From positions 233,065 through 297,064 of the forward strand of contig NZ_SJZD01000004.1 of the NCBI RefSeq assembly GCF_004959765.1: DNA of 64,000 bases, given 5' to 3'. Made by a program: the position numbers and the translations under genes. The notes beneath the pieces were generated by a model. The model was given only the letters and a program-made list of their open reading frames with translations. It made no database searches and was not told where the DNA came from. This DNA is from Flavobacterium sp. H122. Its GTDB lineage: Bacteria > Bacteroidota > Bacteroidia > Flavobacteriales > Flavobacteriaceae. Shown here in pieces: positions 23,551-33,492 of the stretch (its first letter is position 1; every line of letters starts with the position of its first letter).

Positions 23551-25932
23551 TTGAATCCTGAAAATAAAATATCACAAATCATAAACTGGTTTTTATCCCG
23601 CCCTAAAACTTCAGGATGGATAGTTTTTTGTTCGCTGTTATCACTTCTATCATTAGTTGTTTTCTTTAAATACCAAATAAAAAAAGAAAATGACAGAAAC
23701 GAAATGGACAATATTCTTGCTGTTGTAAAAAAGAATATTGAACAGAACCTAAAAAACAATTATGCGGCAGTTATTACGATTGCTCTATCTATTGATGATT
23801 CCGGTCAGCCAAAAAATTTTGAGAAAAATGCCGAAAGACTCATAAAGACTTATGATAATATAGATGCAATCCAGTTAGTTCCCAATGGTATAATTAAAAT
23901 GACTTATCCTATTGAAGAAAACAAATCGGCTATAGGTTTTGATATTCTCAACAGTCCGTTACACCGGAAAGCGGCTTTAAAAGCAATTGAATCCAAAACA
24001 ATTTATTTTTCAGGTCCTGTAGAATTAAAACAGGGAGGCTTAGGTGTTGTAGGCAGACTGCCTGTTTTCAAAAAAGGTAAATTCTGGGGATTTTCTGCAG
24101 TTATTATCAAATTCAACACTTTCATTAAATCAATAGGTCTTAATGAATTCAAAAAAGGCAATTATTATTTCCAGCTCAGTAAAATAAATCCAATAACCAA
24201 TAAGACCGATTTTTTTCTGAATAACAAATCTGATTTTTCAGATAAATTCTACAGAACTGTTGATATACCTGAAGGTGACTGGAAACTATATATAATTTCA
24301 ACAAAAAACAGCTACATTGCAGAATTACTGCCTATTTCAATTATTGGGAGTTTACTAAGCGCTTTATGCGGTTTATTTGTTTTAACACTTCTCAAAAGAC
24401 CTTCTGAATTACACAAACTGGTAGAAATCCAAAAGCAAAAACTTATTAAAAGTGAATTCCTGTTTAAATCAATATTTGAAAATGCCGGTCTGGGTATCAT
24501 TCATACCGACACTGTTACAGGACAATGTATTGATGCCAATGAAAAAATCTGTCAGTTATTAGGATATACAACCAAAGAACTCAAACAGATGAATTTCATG
24601 ATGCTGACTCACCCTGATGACCTTCAGGAGGATTTAAACAACATGAATAAACTGCGCAAAGGCGAAATAAAACAGTTCTCTATGGAAAAAAGGTATTTCC
24701 ATAAAAACGGACAAACCATTTGGGTTTCAATAACAGTTTCTCCTTTGTGGGATAAAAATGAAGAACCTACTCATCATATTGCCATTATTGAAGATATTTC
24801 TGTCCGTAAGGAAGTCCAAAGAGAATTATTGGAGTCAAAACAGAATATAAAAGATTTAATAGACAGTATTGATGGTATTGTCTGGGAAGGTAATTCAGAA
24901 GAACCAGGTATCACATTCATAAGTAGAAAATCTAAATCAATTTTGGGCTATACACCTGAAGAATGGATTGCCGACGATTATTTTTGGAGAAAAATAATTC
25001 ATCCGGAAGACCGGGAATGGGTTATCGAATTCAGTATTAAATCGGCCAGAGAACAAATCCCGTTTGATCAGGAATACAGGATAATCAGCAAAAACGGAAA
25101 TATAGTCTGGGTAAGGGACCTTGTCAGCATTTACTATACTGAAGATAATAAAGTCAGATTCCGAGGAATTTTAATTGATATTACAAAATCAAAACAGTTT
25201 GAAATCGACTTAAACAATTCTCTTAAACTCGTTACAGAACAAAACAAGCGTCTGCTTAATTTTTCACATATTGTTTCCCACAACCTTCGCTCACACACGA
25301 GTAACATTGAATCGCTTATCAATCTGATTGAAATTAGTGAAGATGAAGAAGAACAAAAAGAGCTTATAAGTCTATTAAAATCGGTTTCAGACAATCTGAA
25401 CCAAACTATGGATAACTTAAACGAAGTGGTTTCCATACAAACTGATATAAATCCTGTTATTGAAAATTTAAGTCTCAACAAATACATTGAAAAAACTCAG
25501 GAAGTACTTCGTAACCAGATCATAAAAAATGATGCAGTAATCCATAATAATGTTGCCGGAAGTGCTTTAGTACATTTTAATCCGGCTTACCTGGAAAGTG
25601 TTTTGCTTAATTTATTATCTAACGCTATCCGTTACAGGCATCCTGACAGAAAACCTGAAATCTTTTTAAACTTTTATACAGAAAATAACCACCAAGTCCT
25701 TGAAATTAAAGATAACGGAATAGGAATTGATTTAAAAAAGAATCATAAAAAGCTTTTTGGACTATATAAAACATTTACCACTAATCCTGAATCCAGAGGA
25801 ATAGGTTTGTTTATTTCCAAAAACCAAATTGATGCGATGAAAGGGAAAATCGAAGTAGAAAGTACTTTACAACAAGGAACAACTTTTAAAATTTATTTCA
25901 ACAATGCTGCAAAAGAAAATATATATAATTGA
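23551..25932 (+). CDS. CHASE-PAS-PAS histidine kinase
   Basis: A 793-residue membrane sensor kinase. Transmembrane helices at about residues 16-36 and 259-281 flank an external CHASE domain (ETYDNIDAIQLVPNG-like segment, then SGPVELKQGG and a GRLPVF turn). Then follow two PAS domains (about 300-420 and 430-545, both with the WxS-type C-terminal IIEDIS/ILIDIT), a DHp helix with the phosphoacceptor H577 in SHNLRSH, and an ATPase domain (LLNLLSNAIRYRHP, DNGIGID, GIGLFIS) to the end. The start is a TTG (23551); a short ATG-TGC-TGA frame lies just upstream. The signal is external and unidentified. It overlaps the response regulator by 29 nt. Confidence 0.9.
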   Translation: MNPENKISQIINWFLSRPKTSGWIVFCSLLSLLSLVVFFKYQIKKENDRNEMDNILAVVKKNIEQNLKNNYAAVITIALSIDDSGQPKNFEKNAERLIKTYDNIDAIQLVPNGIIKMTYPIEENKSAIGFDILNSPLHRKAALKAIESKTIYFSGPVELKQGGLGVVGRLPVFKKGKFWGFSAVIIKFNTFIKSIGLNEFKKGNYYFQLSKINPITNKTDFFLNNKSDFSDKFYRTVDIPEGDWKLYIISTKNSYIAELLPISIIGSLLSALCGLFVLTLLKRPSELHKLVEIQKQKLIKSEFLFKSIFENAGLGIIHTDTVTGQCIDANEKICQLLGYTTKELKQMNFMMLTHPDDLQEDLNNMNKLRKGEIKQFSMEKRYFHKNGQTIWVSITVSPLWDKNEEPTHHIAIIEDISVRKEVQRELLESKQNIKDLIDSIDGIVWEGNSEEPGITFISRKSKSILGYTPEEWIADDYFWRKIIHPEDREWVIEFSIKSAREQIPFDQEYRIISKNGNIVWVRDLVSIYYTEDNKVRFRGILIDITKSKQFEIDLNNSLKLVTEQNKRLLNFSHIVSHNLRSHTSNIESLINLIEISEDEEEQKELISLLKSVSDNLNQTMDNLNEVVSIQTDINPVIENLSLNKYIEKTQEVLRNQIIKNDAVIHNNVAGSALVHFNPAYLESVLLNLLSNAIRYRHPDRKPEIFLNFYTENNHQVLEIKDNGIGIDLKKNHKKLFGLYKTFTTNPESRGIGLFISKNQIDAMKGKIEVESTLQQGTTFKIYFNNAAKENIYN

Positions 25933-26287
25933 TGACGATCCTGTTTACAAGCTTGTCACCAAAAAACTAATTAACAAAACCAATCTGTTTTGTCAAACCA
26001 AAGAATTTTCAAATGGCAATGAAGCTTTTGAATATTTTGAAACCACACAGGATTTCCCTGAAATAATCCTTTTAGATCTTGAAATGCCTGAAATGGATGG
26101 ATGGGAATTTCTTGCTGAATTTTGCAGATTAAGAAGCAGTCTCCATAAAGACAGCAAAGTATATATTGCCACCTCTTCAATAGCTCATGAAGACAAAGAA
26201 AAAGCAAAAGAATTCATTTGTGTTAAAGGTTTTATAAGTAAGCCTATAAATCTTGAAAAATTAAAAACCATAGCCCATCAAGAATAA
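25904..26287 (+). CDS. Single-domain response regulator
   Basis: A 127-residue receiver domain without output domain. Acidic triad IIDDDP, phosphorylated D58 in LLDLEMPEMDG, Ser/Thr switch IATSS and K in GFISKPIN. The start lies within the last 29 bases of the kinase gene, a translational coupling that marks it as the kinase's partner. With no DNA-binding part it must pass the signal to another protein. Confidence 0.93.
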   Translation: MLQKKIYIIDDDPVYKLVTKKLINKTNLFCQTKEFSNGNEAFEYFETTQDFPEIILLDLEMPEMDGWEFLAEFCRLRSSLHKDSKVYIATSSIAHEDKEKAKEFICVKGFISKPINLEKLKTIAHQE

Positions 26288-26313
26288 GTATATTTGCTCA
26301 CAAAACAGTAAAC

Positions 26314-26886
26314 ATGACCGCCGATTTCATCTACGATAAAGAATTCAATCACATTACCTATACACAATACGAAATCACACAAAAAGAATTTGAAAACTGT
26401 GTTTTCAACCATTGTGATTTTACCCAATGTAATTTTACAGGTGCTATTTTTGTAGATTGTACTTTTAACCACTGTAACTTTAAAGAAGCAAAAATTGGTC
26501 ATGTAGGACTAAGGGGCGTGCAATTTAACGATAGCAACTTTACCAGCGTGAATTTTGCGATGACCGATCAAAAAATTTACGAATTTCACTTTACCAACTG
26601 CCTTCTGGATTACGCTATGTTTTATAAGCTGAAACTCAAAAGAATGCAGTTTACCAATTGCAGTATGGTTTCGGTCGATTTTATGGAAAGTGATCTTACC
26701 GAAGCTTTATTTGACAACTGTAACTTACGTTTAACTGTTTTCTCTGATACTGATTTAACCAAAGCCGATTTCTACAGCAGTCACAATTTCTCCATCCATC
26801 CTGTAAAAAACAAAATCAAGAAAGCCATTTTTTCTAATGAAAATGTAAAAGGCCTATTAGAACATTTTGAAGTAATTATTAAATAA
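26314..26886 (+). CDS. Pentapeptide-repeat protein
   Basis: A 190-residue right-handed quadrilateral beta-helix made of A(D/N)LxF-type repeats: residues about 22-165 include FENCVFNHCDFTQCNF, FVDCTFNHCNF and FDNCNLRLTVFSDT. The first repeat block and length resemble Qnr/MfpA-like proteins that mimic DNA, but the specific loops of Qnr are not evident, so gyrase protection is speculative. It begins 26 nt after the response regulator and may share its transcript. Confidence 0.85.
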   Translation: MTADFIYDKEFNHITYTQYEITQKEFENCVFNHCDFTQCNFTGAIFVDCTFNHCNFKEAKIGHVGLRGVQFNDSNFTSVNFAMTDQKIYEFHFTNCLLDYAMFYKLKLKRMQFTNCSMVSVDFMESDLTEALFDNCNLRLTVFSDTDLTKADFYSSHNFSIHPVKNKIKKAIFSNENVKGLLEHFEVIIK

Positions 26887-26952
26887 TTTTTGAAAGATTT
26901 CACTTACTTTTTGTAGTTTTGGAAAAACTGGTTTTATCGCAAACTATAAAAT

Positions 26953-27621
26953 ATGACTGAAAATATAAAGTACTTCTCGAAATTATCACTATCCGGAATA
27001 ATAAGTTTCCTCAAAATAAACATTCTGACTACTGCATCCACAGTTACAATAGGAATTATAGGTTTTATCATTCTTACTAAAAACATTAATGCAGGAAATT
27101 CAGGTCATGTAAGTGCTATACCATTTCTTGTGATGACATTTGGAGCCAGACCAATAGGTTCAATCCTTTGGTATATCGTTATATTAGGCAGTCCGTTTCT
27201 TTTTTTTGCATTGGGAAACAAATATGTCCTGACAAAACTGGCAAACAGAATCATAGTTGACAAATCAGACACCTTACTTAATCCTGTACTTGATAAGTTA
27301 TTTAATAAATTCAAAGCAAATCAGTCCAATACCATAAAAAGTGCTGCTGATTATTCTATGAACAAATTAAAGCTCATTGAAAACATAAAAAAAGACAAAA
27401 CCGAAAACAAATGGCTGAAAAGAATTATCGTTTTTGGTATGAAAAAAGTAAAAATGGACGATGTAGACTTCAATAAAGAAGGACAGAATTTTCATGATAT
27501 CCTTAAACTAAAAACCATAGAAACGCTAAAGGACATTTCAGAACCTGATAAGACCATTATTTGGATTACTTTAGGTGTTCAATGGGGAGTTTTATTATTT
27601 ATCTGGCTGACTAAATTTTAG
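26953..27621 (+). CDS. Three-helix membrane protein, unknown
   Basis: A 222-residue membrane protein. Hydrophobic segments at about residues 17-42 (LTTASTVTIGIIGFIILTKN), 70-92 (GSILWYIVILGSPFLFFALG) and 203-220 (WITLGVQWGVLLFIWL) with a charged cytosolic-type middle (110-190, Lys-rich). No known domain recognised. It is followed after 6 nt by a lipoprotein gene, so the two are probably co-transcribed. Confidence 0.55.
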   Translation: MTENIKYFSKLSLSGIISFLKINILTTASTVTIGIIGFIILTKNINAGNSGHVSAIPFLVMTFGARPIGSILWYIVILGSPFLFFALGNKYVLTKLANRIIVDKSDTLLNPVLDKLFNKFKANQSNTIKSAADYSMNKLKLIENIKKDKTENKWLKRIIVFGMKKVKMDDVDFNKEGQNFHDILKLKTIETLKDISEPDKTIIWITLGVQWGVLLFIWLTKF

Positions 27622-27627
27622 TCAAAG

Positions 27628-28419
27628 ATGTTTTCTTATTTTAAAAAATTTCTATTCTATCTGATTTCTCATGGACTATTTGTTTCATGCAATTTCATAA
27701 AAGAAAAAACATTTGATGTAACATTACCCAAAAGCAGCAGTAAAACAGGAATAGGATTAATTCATTTTAATTTATCGGAACCAATTAAGTTTTTTAAAAC
27801 CGAAACTGATTCGATACCCTATGATACTTTAAAATTTTCAGAAACAGCTTTCGGATTATACAAAGGAACATGTGAATTCAAAACTGGTCAGCTCGGCAGT
27901 AAACTCAAGCCTTATATTTTGTTTCAAGGTGACTCTGATTCTGAAGCGGAAAACAATTTGAGGATGGGATTAATCCGGTTTGCTCCTGAGTTGGTTTTCA
28001 GAGTTGTTAAAGCAACTAAGAACGGTTTTATTGTCGTAATAGATGAATCTACTTTGGAAACCAGTTATATAAAAGTCGATTTTAAAAATGACCTCCGGAA
28101 AAACACCAATAGTAATCCCAACTTCTTTGAGCCTAATTTTGTTGATTCAAAAATCAGTAATTGGTTTTATTACGAAACCTGGCCGCAAATTCTAAAACGT
28201 GCTTATGAAATCAGCATTGATACTGCCAAAATTTATCATTCACCCAACGGAAGGAAAATAAGTACAGATAGAGAATATGCCCGGATAGATTCTGTTACAG
28301 GTGACTGGGCAAGACTTATTGAAGGTTTTAATGAAGATTCCAAAAAAATTGGTTGGATAAAGTGGCATGAGAATGACAGCATAAAGGTAGGAATTGTACT
28401 AAACGGCGGGTATGAATAA
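27628..28419 (+). CDS. Lipoprotein, possibly with an SH3-like end
   Basis: A 263-residue lipoprotein: hydrophobic N-terminus and lipobox LFVSC with the lipidated Cys21. Residues about 200-255 (DTAKIYHSPNGRKISTDREY, then GDWARLIEGFN and IGWIKWHEND) look like a bacterial SH3 (SH3b) domain, often a peptidoglycan or protein-binding module. The rest is unassigned. Six nucleotides behind the three-helix membrane protein. Confidence 0.55.
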   Translation: MFSYFKKFLFYLISHGLFVSCNFIKEKTFDVTLPKSSSKTGIGLIHFNLSEPIKFFKTETDSIPYDTLKFSETAFGLYKGTCEFKTGQLGSKLKPYILFQGDSDSEAENNLRMGLIRFAPELVFRVVKATKNGFIVVIDESTLETSYIKVDFKNDLRKNTNSNPNFFEPNFVDSKISNWFYYETWPQILKRAYEISIDTAKIYHSPNGRKISTDREYARIDSVTGDWARLIEGFNEDSKKIGWIKWHENDSIKVGIVLNGGYE

Positions 28420-28445
28420 AATCAATTTTAACAATTTGTAAAAAA

Positions 28446-28745
28446 ATGCCCAACCTTATCAAATATTCCTTCTCCGCAACAATTTGGCAATACGATGGAC
28501 CTAATGGCTGGTATTTTGTATCGTTACCACAAGACATTTCAAAAGAAATAAGGGAAAACCTAAAATGGCAGGAAGAAGGCTGGGGACGGTTAAAAGCTAC
28601 GGCTCAAATTCAAAACCAGGAATGGAAAACCGCCATTTGGTTTGATACGAAACAAAACACCTATCTCCTACCCTTAAAAGCTGCCATTAGAACCAAATGC
28701 AAGCTGGAAAAAGATCAGGTTATTGAAGTGAGTGTGTTTTTATAG
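28446..28745 (+). CDS. DUF1905 protein
   Basis: A 99-residue small beta protein of the DUF1905 family: start YSFSATIWQYDGPNGWYFVS, WGRLKATAQI and LLPLKAAIRTKC, with the last strand VIEVSVFL. The family is widespread in bacteria; its biological role is unclear to me. Single gene ending just before the convergent export operon. Confidence 0.8.
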   Translation: MPNLIKYSFSATIWQYDGPNGWYFVSLPQDISKEIRENLKWQEEGWGRLKATAQIQNQEWKTAIWFDTKQNTYLLPLKAAIRTKCKLEKDQVIEVSVFL

Positions 28746-28802
28746 GCTGGATTTCGTTTTCATACCTGACAGGTTTATAAAAAAAATGTCGGGGATGAAA
28801 AA

Positions 28803-29480
28803 TCAACTCACTATTCTACCATCTTCCATAGTAACAATTCGGTGGGTTCTATTGGCAAAGTCTGCATCATGAGTTACAATTAGCAGCGTTTGGTTGTATT
28901 CCTTGGTGAGTTGGTTAAAAATATCAAAAACAATATCGCTGTTTTTCTTATCAAGATTACCAGTTGGTTCATCACCCATTATAATCAATGGTTTGTTTAT
29001 AAGTGCCCGGGCGATGGCTACCCGCTGTTTTTGTCCGCCGCTCAACTGATTGGGCATTTTCAAAGCATGTTCCTGCATATCCAATGTGCGAAGGTATTCC
29101 ATGGCATTGTACTCTATTTCTTCTTCAGAAAGCTTCGCCAATTTAAGACCGGGAAGCATCACATTACGCAATACATTGAACTCGTTAAGCAAATAATGAA
29201 ACTGAAACACAAAACCTATGTTCTCATTACGTATTTGGGCCAATTCCTTATCGGTTTTACCGGTGATAAGCTGTTCATCCATGAAAATCTGCCCTTCATA
29301 ATCGGTATCCATAGTGGAAAGCAAATACAGTAAAGTTGATTTCCCACAACCCGATTTCCCTACAATAGAGACAAATTCTCCGTGTTCTACTTTAAGGTCA
29401 ATTTCTTTGAGTACCTGTATGCGGACAGGATCATCAAAATACTTGGTTAGTTTTTGGGTTTCTAAAACAATATTGCTCAT
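28803..29480 (-). CDS. ABC transporter ATPase, LolD/MacB type
   Basis: A 225-residue ATPase of the MacB/LolD subgroup. Walker [13 protein letters not shown], signature [15 protein letters not shown] and Walker [14 protein letters not shown] are intact, and the H-loop is IVTHD. It powers the FtsX-type permease encoded just upstream: stop and start overlap by one base (TAATG). Third gene of the adaptor-permease-ATPase operon. Confidence 0.92.
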   Translation of the reverse strand: MSNIVLETQKLTKYFDDPVRIQVLKEIDLKVEHGEFVSIVGKSGCGKSTLLYLLSTMDTDYEGQIFMDEQLITGKTDKELAQIRNENIGFVFQFHYLLNEFNVLRNVMLPGLKLAKLSEEEIEYNAMEYLRTLDMQEHALKMPNQLSGGQKQRVAIARALINKPLIIMGDEPTGNLDKKNSDIVFDIFNQLTKEYNQTLLIVTHDADFANRTHRIVTMEDGRIVS

Positions 29481-30736
29481 TACTTTCCTCTAATAATTTC
29501 AACTGGGTCAACTTTACTTGCTTTTAAAGCAGGAAACAAACCCGCAATAAAAGTGGTAATTATGGCAAAAGTGATTCCTATCACATAAAACGCAGGATTA
29601 TAATTTACCGGAAACGTTTTTACGGTAGGAAGCGCCGCGGTATTAAACGGAATCACATCTATAATATTCGAAAAAAAATAGCCGAAAACGAGTCCTAATA
29701 CACCTCCGCAAACACCAATTACCATTGATAATATCATAAAAATCCATTTCACATCACTGCCGGAAAAACCTGTGGCTTTCAAAATGGCAATACTGTCCAT
29801 TTTTTCGAAAATCATCATATTAAGGATATTGTAGATTCCAAATCCGGCTACAATAAGCAAAACAATCCCTACCGCATACGAAATTATAGCCCTGATGGTA
29901 GTTCCTGTTTCAAATTGTGAATTGGTGGTTTGAAAATCTATCGCATCAACATTGTACTTATTTTTATACTCTTTTGTTAAAGCTGGTGCTAAATTCAAAT
30001 CATGTATTTTTATCTGTATATCAGTGATATAATTTTTAGGAGCTCCCAACAATTTTTGAGCCATGGTTAACGAGGTATAACTTGTTATATCGTCAATTTC
30101 CGCAATACCAATTTGGATAATCCCAACAATCTTCATAGAAGCCAGATTCCCTCTTGGCGTTGTAATTTTAATGATATCTCCCGATTTTAAAAGCATTTTA
30201 TCAGATAGGCCCTTCCCTATCACAATACTATTATTTTGGCGAAGATCTTCTATTTTACCTTCCACCATGTAGTCATTTAGTTTGAATAGTTTTTCCTCGA
30301 TTAAAACATCAATACCATTGGCTATCCCTGAAATTTCGATAGTTCCGGAATTAAAAAAAACAGGTGTGGTTATCTTTGGTGCAACATCAAAAACCCTATT
30401 ATCTTGCTTTAAACTCTGAATAATTGCTTTGGCATTATAAATCGATTTTCCTCTGTCTTTAGGTTTGATGGAGTTGATGAAATTTACATCGTTTTTATGT
30501 TCTTCTGCCAAATTTATAGGCTGATTTTCTGAAGGTTTTATTTCATTATATAATCGGACATGCGGCGTTCGATTGATGATTAATCCGTCCAGCAAATCGT
30601 TCATTCCGTACATAAAACTTACCAAAGTAATAAACATGGCTATTCCAAAAGTCACTCCTACTCCAGCGATTACCGTTTGTTTTAATCGGGAGCGCATTAA
30701 ATGCAAAGCGATGGAAAAGATTAATTTAAAATTCAT
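29480..30736 (-). CDS. FtsX/MacB-type ABC permease
   Basis: A 418-residue permease with the topology of MacB: one transmembrane helix at the N-terminus (about 22-46), a large periplasmic domain (about 50-280), and three helices in the C-terminal FtsX region (about 287-309, 330-353, 380-403), with the family's final FPALKASKVDPVEIIRG. The N-terminal ATPase of MacB is a separate gene here. Works by mechanotransmission rather than solute passage. One-base overlaps with both neighbours. Confidence 0.9.
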   Translation of the reverse strand: MNFKLIFSIALHLMRSRLKQTVIAGVGVTFGIAMFITLVSFMYGMNDLLDGLIINRTPHVRLYNEIKPSENQPINLAEEHKNDVNFINSIKPKDRGKSIYNAKAIIQSLKQDNRVFDVAPKITTPVFFNSGTIEISGIANGIDVLIEEKLFKLNDYMVEGKIEDLRQNNSIVIGKGLSDKMLLKSGDIIKITTPRGNLASMKIVGIIQIGIAEIDDITSYTSLTMAQKLLGAPKNYITDIQIKIHDLNLAPALTKEYKNKYNVDAIDFQTTNSQFETGTTIRAIISYAVGIVLLIVAGFGIYNILNMMIFEKMDSIAILKATGFSGSDVKWIFMILSMVIGVCGGVLGLVFGYFFSNIIDVIPFNTAALPTVKTFPVNYNPAFYVIGITFAIITTFIAGLFPALKASKVDPVEIIRGK

Positions 30737-31818
30737 TATTTGGGCAAATAAATGGTCTCTTCTACTGATAAACCTTCTAAAACTTCTACGTTTTGATAGT
30801 CACACAAACCTATTTTAATTTTTCGTTTTTCATCTTCATTAACCAACACATATTCCTCATCAATCAAATAATTACGCGGAATAGTCAATACATTATTTCT
30901 AACATTAATAATGATATTGGCTTCGGCAGTTAAATTTGGATATAATTTAGGAGGCGTTTTTACAAAATGTGCCTCTATTTTAAAGGTACGTGAACGAACA
31001 TCCATAATTGGATAAATTTTATCTACAGTAGCTTCAAAAACCTGACCTTTATAGCTGTCCATTGTGACCATTATTTTTTGACCAACAGTTACACGGGCCA
31101 TATCGTTTTCATCTACATCAAGTTCCAATAAATAATTATTCTTTTTACCAATAATAGCCAAAGGTGTCTGAGGTGAAATCAAAGTACCTTCTTTTACCAA
31201 AACATCATACAATTCACCCGAAAAAGCACTCTTTACCGTAAAATCACTTTGCGATTTTTGGTTGATTTTTAAATTGATGTTGCTTCTGCTTTGCTCATTT
31301 TGAAGTTGTGCTTTTAACTGCGACAATTGTTTTAGAGCTGATGTATAGTTTGATTTGGAATTTTTATAGGCTAATTCTACTTTTTCAAAGTCAACTTCCG
31401 AAATTGCATTATATTCTTTTACGTTTTTACTTCTTTTATAGACAGATTCATCAAGAGCCAGTTTATCTTTGGTGCTTTGCACACGCAATTCAGCTTCAGC
31501 TATTTTATCCTGAATAAACCGACCGCTTTGCTGACTCATTTCATAATTCAAACGGGCATTTTCGGTAGCTAAATTGGCCTTTTCACTTTCAATTTGAAAT
31601 AAGACTTGTCCTTTTGAGATAGTTTGCCCTACAGTAGCATTTATCTTCTGCAAAATACCACTCACAGTCGCAAAAACAGTGTATTGATTATCAGCTTTTA
31701 TGACACCAGAAGCATATACACTTTCGGTAACGATTCCTTTTTTAGGTTGGATTTCCTCAGTTTCGTTTTTAGAACAAGAAAATAGTAGTAAAAGCGATGC
31801 TAAAAGTATTTTTTTCAT
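30736..31818 (-). CDS. Periplasmic adaptor lipoprotein, MacA-like
   Basis: A 360-residue membrane-fusion protein: lipoprotein signal (MKKILLASLLLLFSC, lipidated Cys15), a biotinyl-lipoyl half-domain, a coiled-coil hairpin (about 90-190), the second half-domain, and a beta-barrel end. It would bridge the inner-membrane permease to an outer-membrane channel, which is not encoded here. I start at the MKK methionine (31818); the 20 codons upstream do not look like a signal. First gene of a tight three-gene export operon. Confidence 0.9.
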   Translation of the reverse strand: MKKILLASLLLLFSCSKNETEEIQPKKGIVTESVYASGVIKADNQYTVFATVSGILQKINATVGQTISKGQVLFQIESEKANLATENARLNYEMSQQSGRFIQDKIAEAELRVQSTKDKLALDESVYKRSKNVKEYNAISEVDFEKVELAYKNSKSNYTSALKQLSQLKAQLQNEQSRSNINLKINQKSQSDFTVKSAFSGELYDVLVKEGTLISPQTPLAIIGKKNNYLLELDVDENDMARVTVGQKIMVTMDSYKGQVFEATVDKIYPIMDVRSRTFKIEAHFVKTPPKLYPNLTAEANIIINVRNNVLTIPRNYLIDEEYVLVNEDEKRKIKIGLCDYQNVEVLEGLSVEETIYLPK

Positions 31819-31924
31819 GAAAAAGAAATTCACATTCTGACATAAAATTACGGAATAACTTATGAAATAACGTGACATTTGTCAGTTAATTCATTATTTT
31901 TATAGTAAATCAACACATTTCCAC

Positions 31925-32656
31925 ATGAGTACAGAATTATTGATTTATTTTATTCTTCTAGCCTTAATTTCTGAAATTGTGGGTACTGTGGGAGGTTTTG
32001 GTTCTTCGATGCTTTTTGTTCCTATTGCGGGCTATTTTCTGGATTTTCATTCGGTTTTAGGAGTTACGGCAATTTATCATTTATCGAGTAATGCATCTAA
32101 AATATATTTTTTTAGAGAAGGTTTTGATAAAAAATTGGTCATAAACATGGGAATTGCCTCTATCCTTTTTGTGATTCTTGGTGCTTTTTTAAGCAAATGC
32201 ATTTCCTCTAAACTATTGGAGTTTTTACTGGCCATCTTTCTCATTGTTTTAAGTATTCTATTATTAATTTTTAGAAACAAACGATTAGCTCCCACTACAT
32301 TAAATGCCGTTTTAGGGGGAAGTTTTTCAGGATTTGTAGCAGGGCTTTTAGGCACCGGCGGTGCAATACGAGGAGTGGTTTTGGCTTCTTACGGATTAAA
32401 AACCAATGTATTTATTGCCACATCTGCACTAATCGATTTGGGTATTGATGCCAGCCGAAGTGTGGTGTATTCTTTAAATGGTTTTGTTCACAAAGATGAC
32501 CTTTATTTGATTCCTATTTTGCTGATTGTAAGTTTTACCGGTACTTTTATTGGTAAAAGAATTGTGAATTTATTAACGGAAAAACAGTTTCAAACTAGCG
32601 TTTTATTGTTAATTTTAATAACCGGAATGGTAACTTTATACAAAACCTTCCCGTAA
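31925..32656 (+). CDS. TauE/SafE-type permease
   Basis: A 243-residue membrane protein of the TauE/SafE (DUF81) family, with seven or eight hydrophobic segments. Typical marks: SEIVGTVGGFGSSMLFVPIA at the start and its repeat LGGSFSGFVAGLLGTGGAI in the second half. Members export sulfite or organosulfonates, but the substrate here is unknown. Eight nucleotides separate it from ygiD, so both are likely one transcript. Confidence 0.85.
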   Translation: MSTELLIYFILLALISEIVGTVGGFGSSMLFVPIAGYFLDFHSVLGVTAIYHLSSNASKIYFFREGFDKKLVINMGIASILFVILGAFLSKCISSKLLEFLLAIFLIVLSILLLIFRNKRLAPTTLNAVLGGSFSGFVAGLLGTGGAIRGVVLASYGLKTNVFIATSALIDLGIDASRSVVYSLNGFVHKDDLYLIPILLIVSFTGTFIGKRIVNLLTEKQFQTSVLLLILITGMVTLYKTFP

Positions 32657-32664
32657 TAAAACGT

Positions 32665-33492
32665 ATGACTTTAAATAATTTAGATAACATCGCAGACCTA
32701 TTTCCACGTACTGAAAAAATGCCTGTTTTATTTCTTGGTCATGGAAGTCCGATGAACGCTATTGAAGAAAACCAGTTTGTGCAAGGCTTTCGAAACATTG
32801 CCAAAACGATTCAAAAGCCCAATGCTATTTTGTGCATTTCAGCACATTGGTATACTAATGGTACCAAAGCTACAGCGATGAATTTTCCGCCAACTATTCA
32901 TGATTTTGGAGGATTCCCTAAAGCTTTATACGAAGTACAGTACAACGCACCTGGAAGCCCTGAACTAGCAGAAGTGACTCAAAGTTTACTTGCTCCAACA
33001 ACTGTAGATTTAGACCACAATTGGGGATTGGATCACGGTGCCTGGAGTGTTATTAAACATTTATATCCAAATGCAGATATACCAGTGATTCAATTGAGTA
33101 TTGATTATACAAAACCGGCTCCATATCATTATGAATTGGCTCAAAAATTGCAAAAATTACGTGAGCGTGGTATCCTAATTATTGGAAGCGGAAATATTGT
33201 TCACAATTTACGATTAGTCGATTTTCATAATATGAATAAAGTCGATTATGGCTATGACTGGGCGCATGAAGCATTCGAAATGGTTAATAAACATTTGTCA
33301 GATGGCGATTACAACCCGCTTATCAATTATGAAAAACAAAGTAAAGTGTTGCAGTTAGCTATCCCTACACCCGATCATTATTTACCATTACTATATATTT
33401 TAGGATTACAAAACAAAAATGAAGAATTGTCACTTTTTAATAATCATTTGTTAGCTGGGTCTTTGAGTATGACCAGTGTAAAAATTGGTTAA
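32665..33492 (+). CDS. ygiD: Extradiol DOPA dioxygenase-like protein YgiD
   Basis: A 275-residue class III extradiol ring-cleavage dioxygenase-like protein (LigB fold). Metal-site marks are LGHGSPMNAI, ISAHWYTNG, LDHGAWSVIKHLYP and SGNIVHNLR. E. coli YgiD opens L-DOPA at 4,5; the physiological substrate in flavobacteria is not known. The stop codon (33490-33492) is the outer edge of the long inverted repeat that follows. Confidence 0.88.
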   Translation: MTLNNLDNIADLFPRTEKMPVLFLGHGSPMNAIEENQFVQGFRNIAKTIQKPNAILCISAHWYTNGTKATAMNFPPTIHDFGGFPKALYEVQYNAPGSPELAEVTQSLLAPTTVDLDHNWGLDHGAWSVIKHLYPNADIPVIQLSIDYTKPAPYHYELAQKLQKLRERGILIIGSGNIVHNLRLVDFHNMNKVDYGYDWAHEAFEMVNKHLSDGDYNPLINYEKQSKVLQLAIPTPDHYLPLLYILGLQNKNEELSLFNNHLLAGSLSMTSVKIG

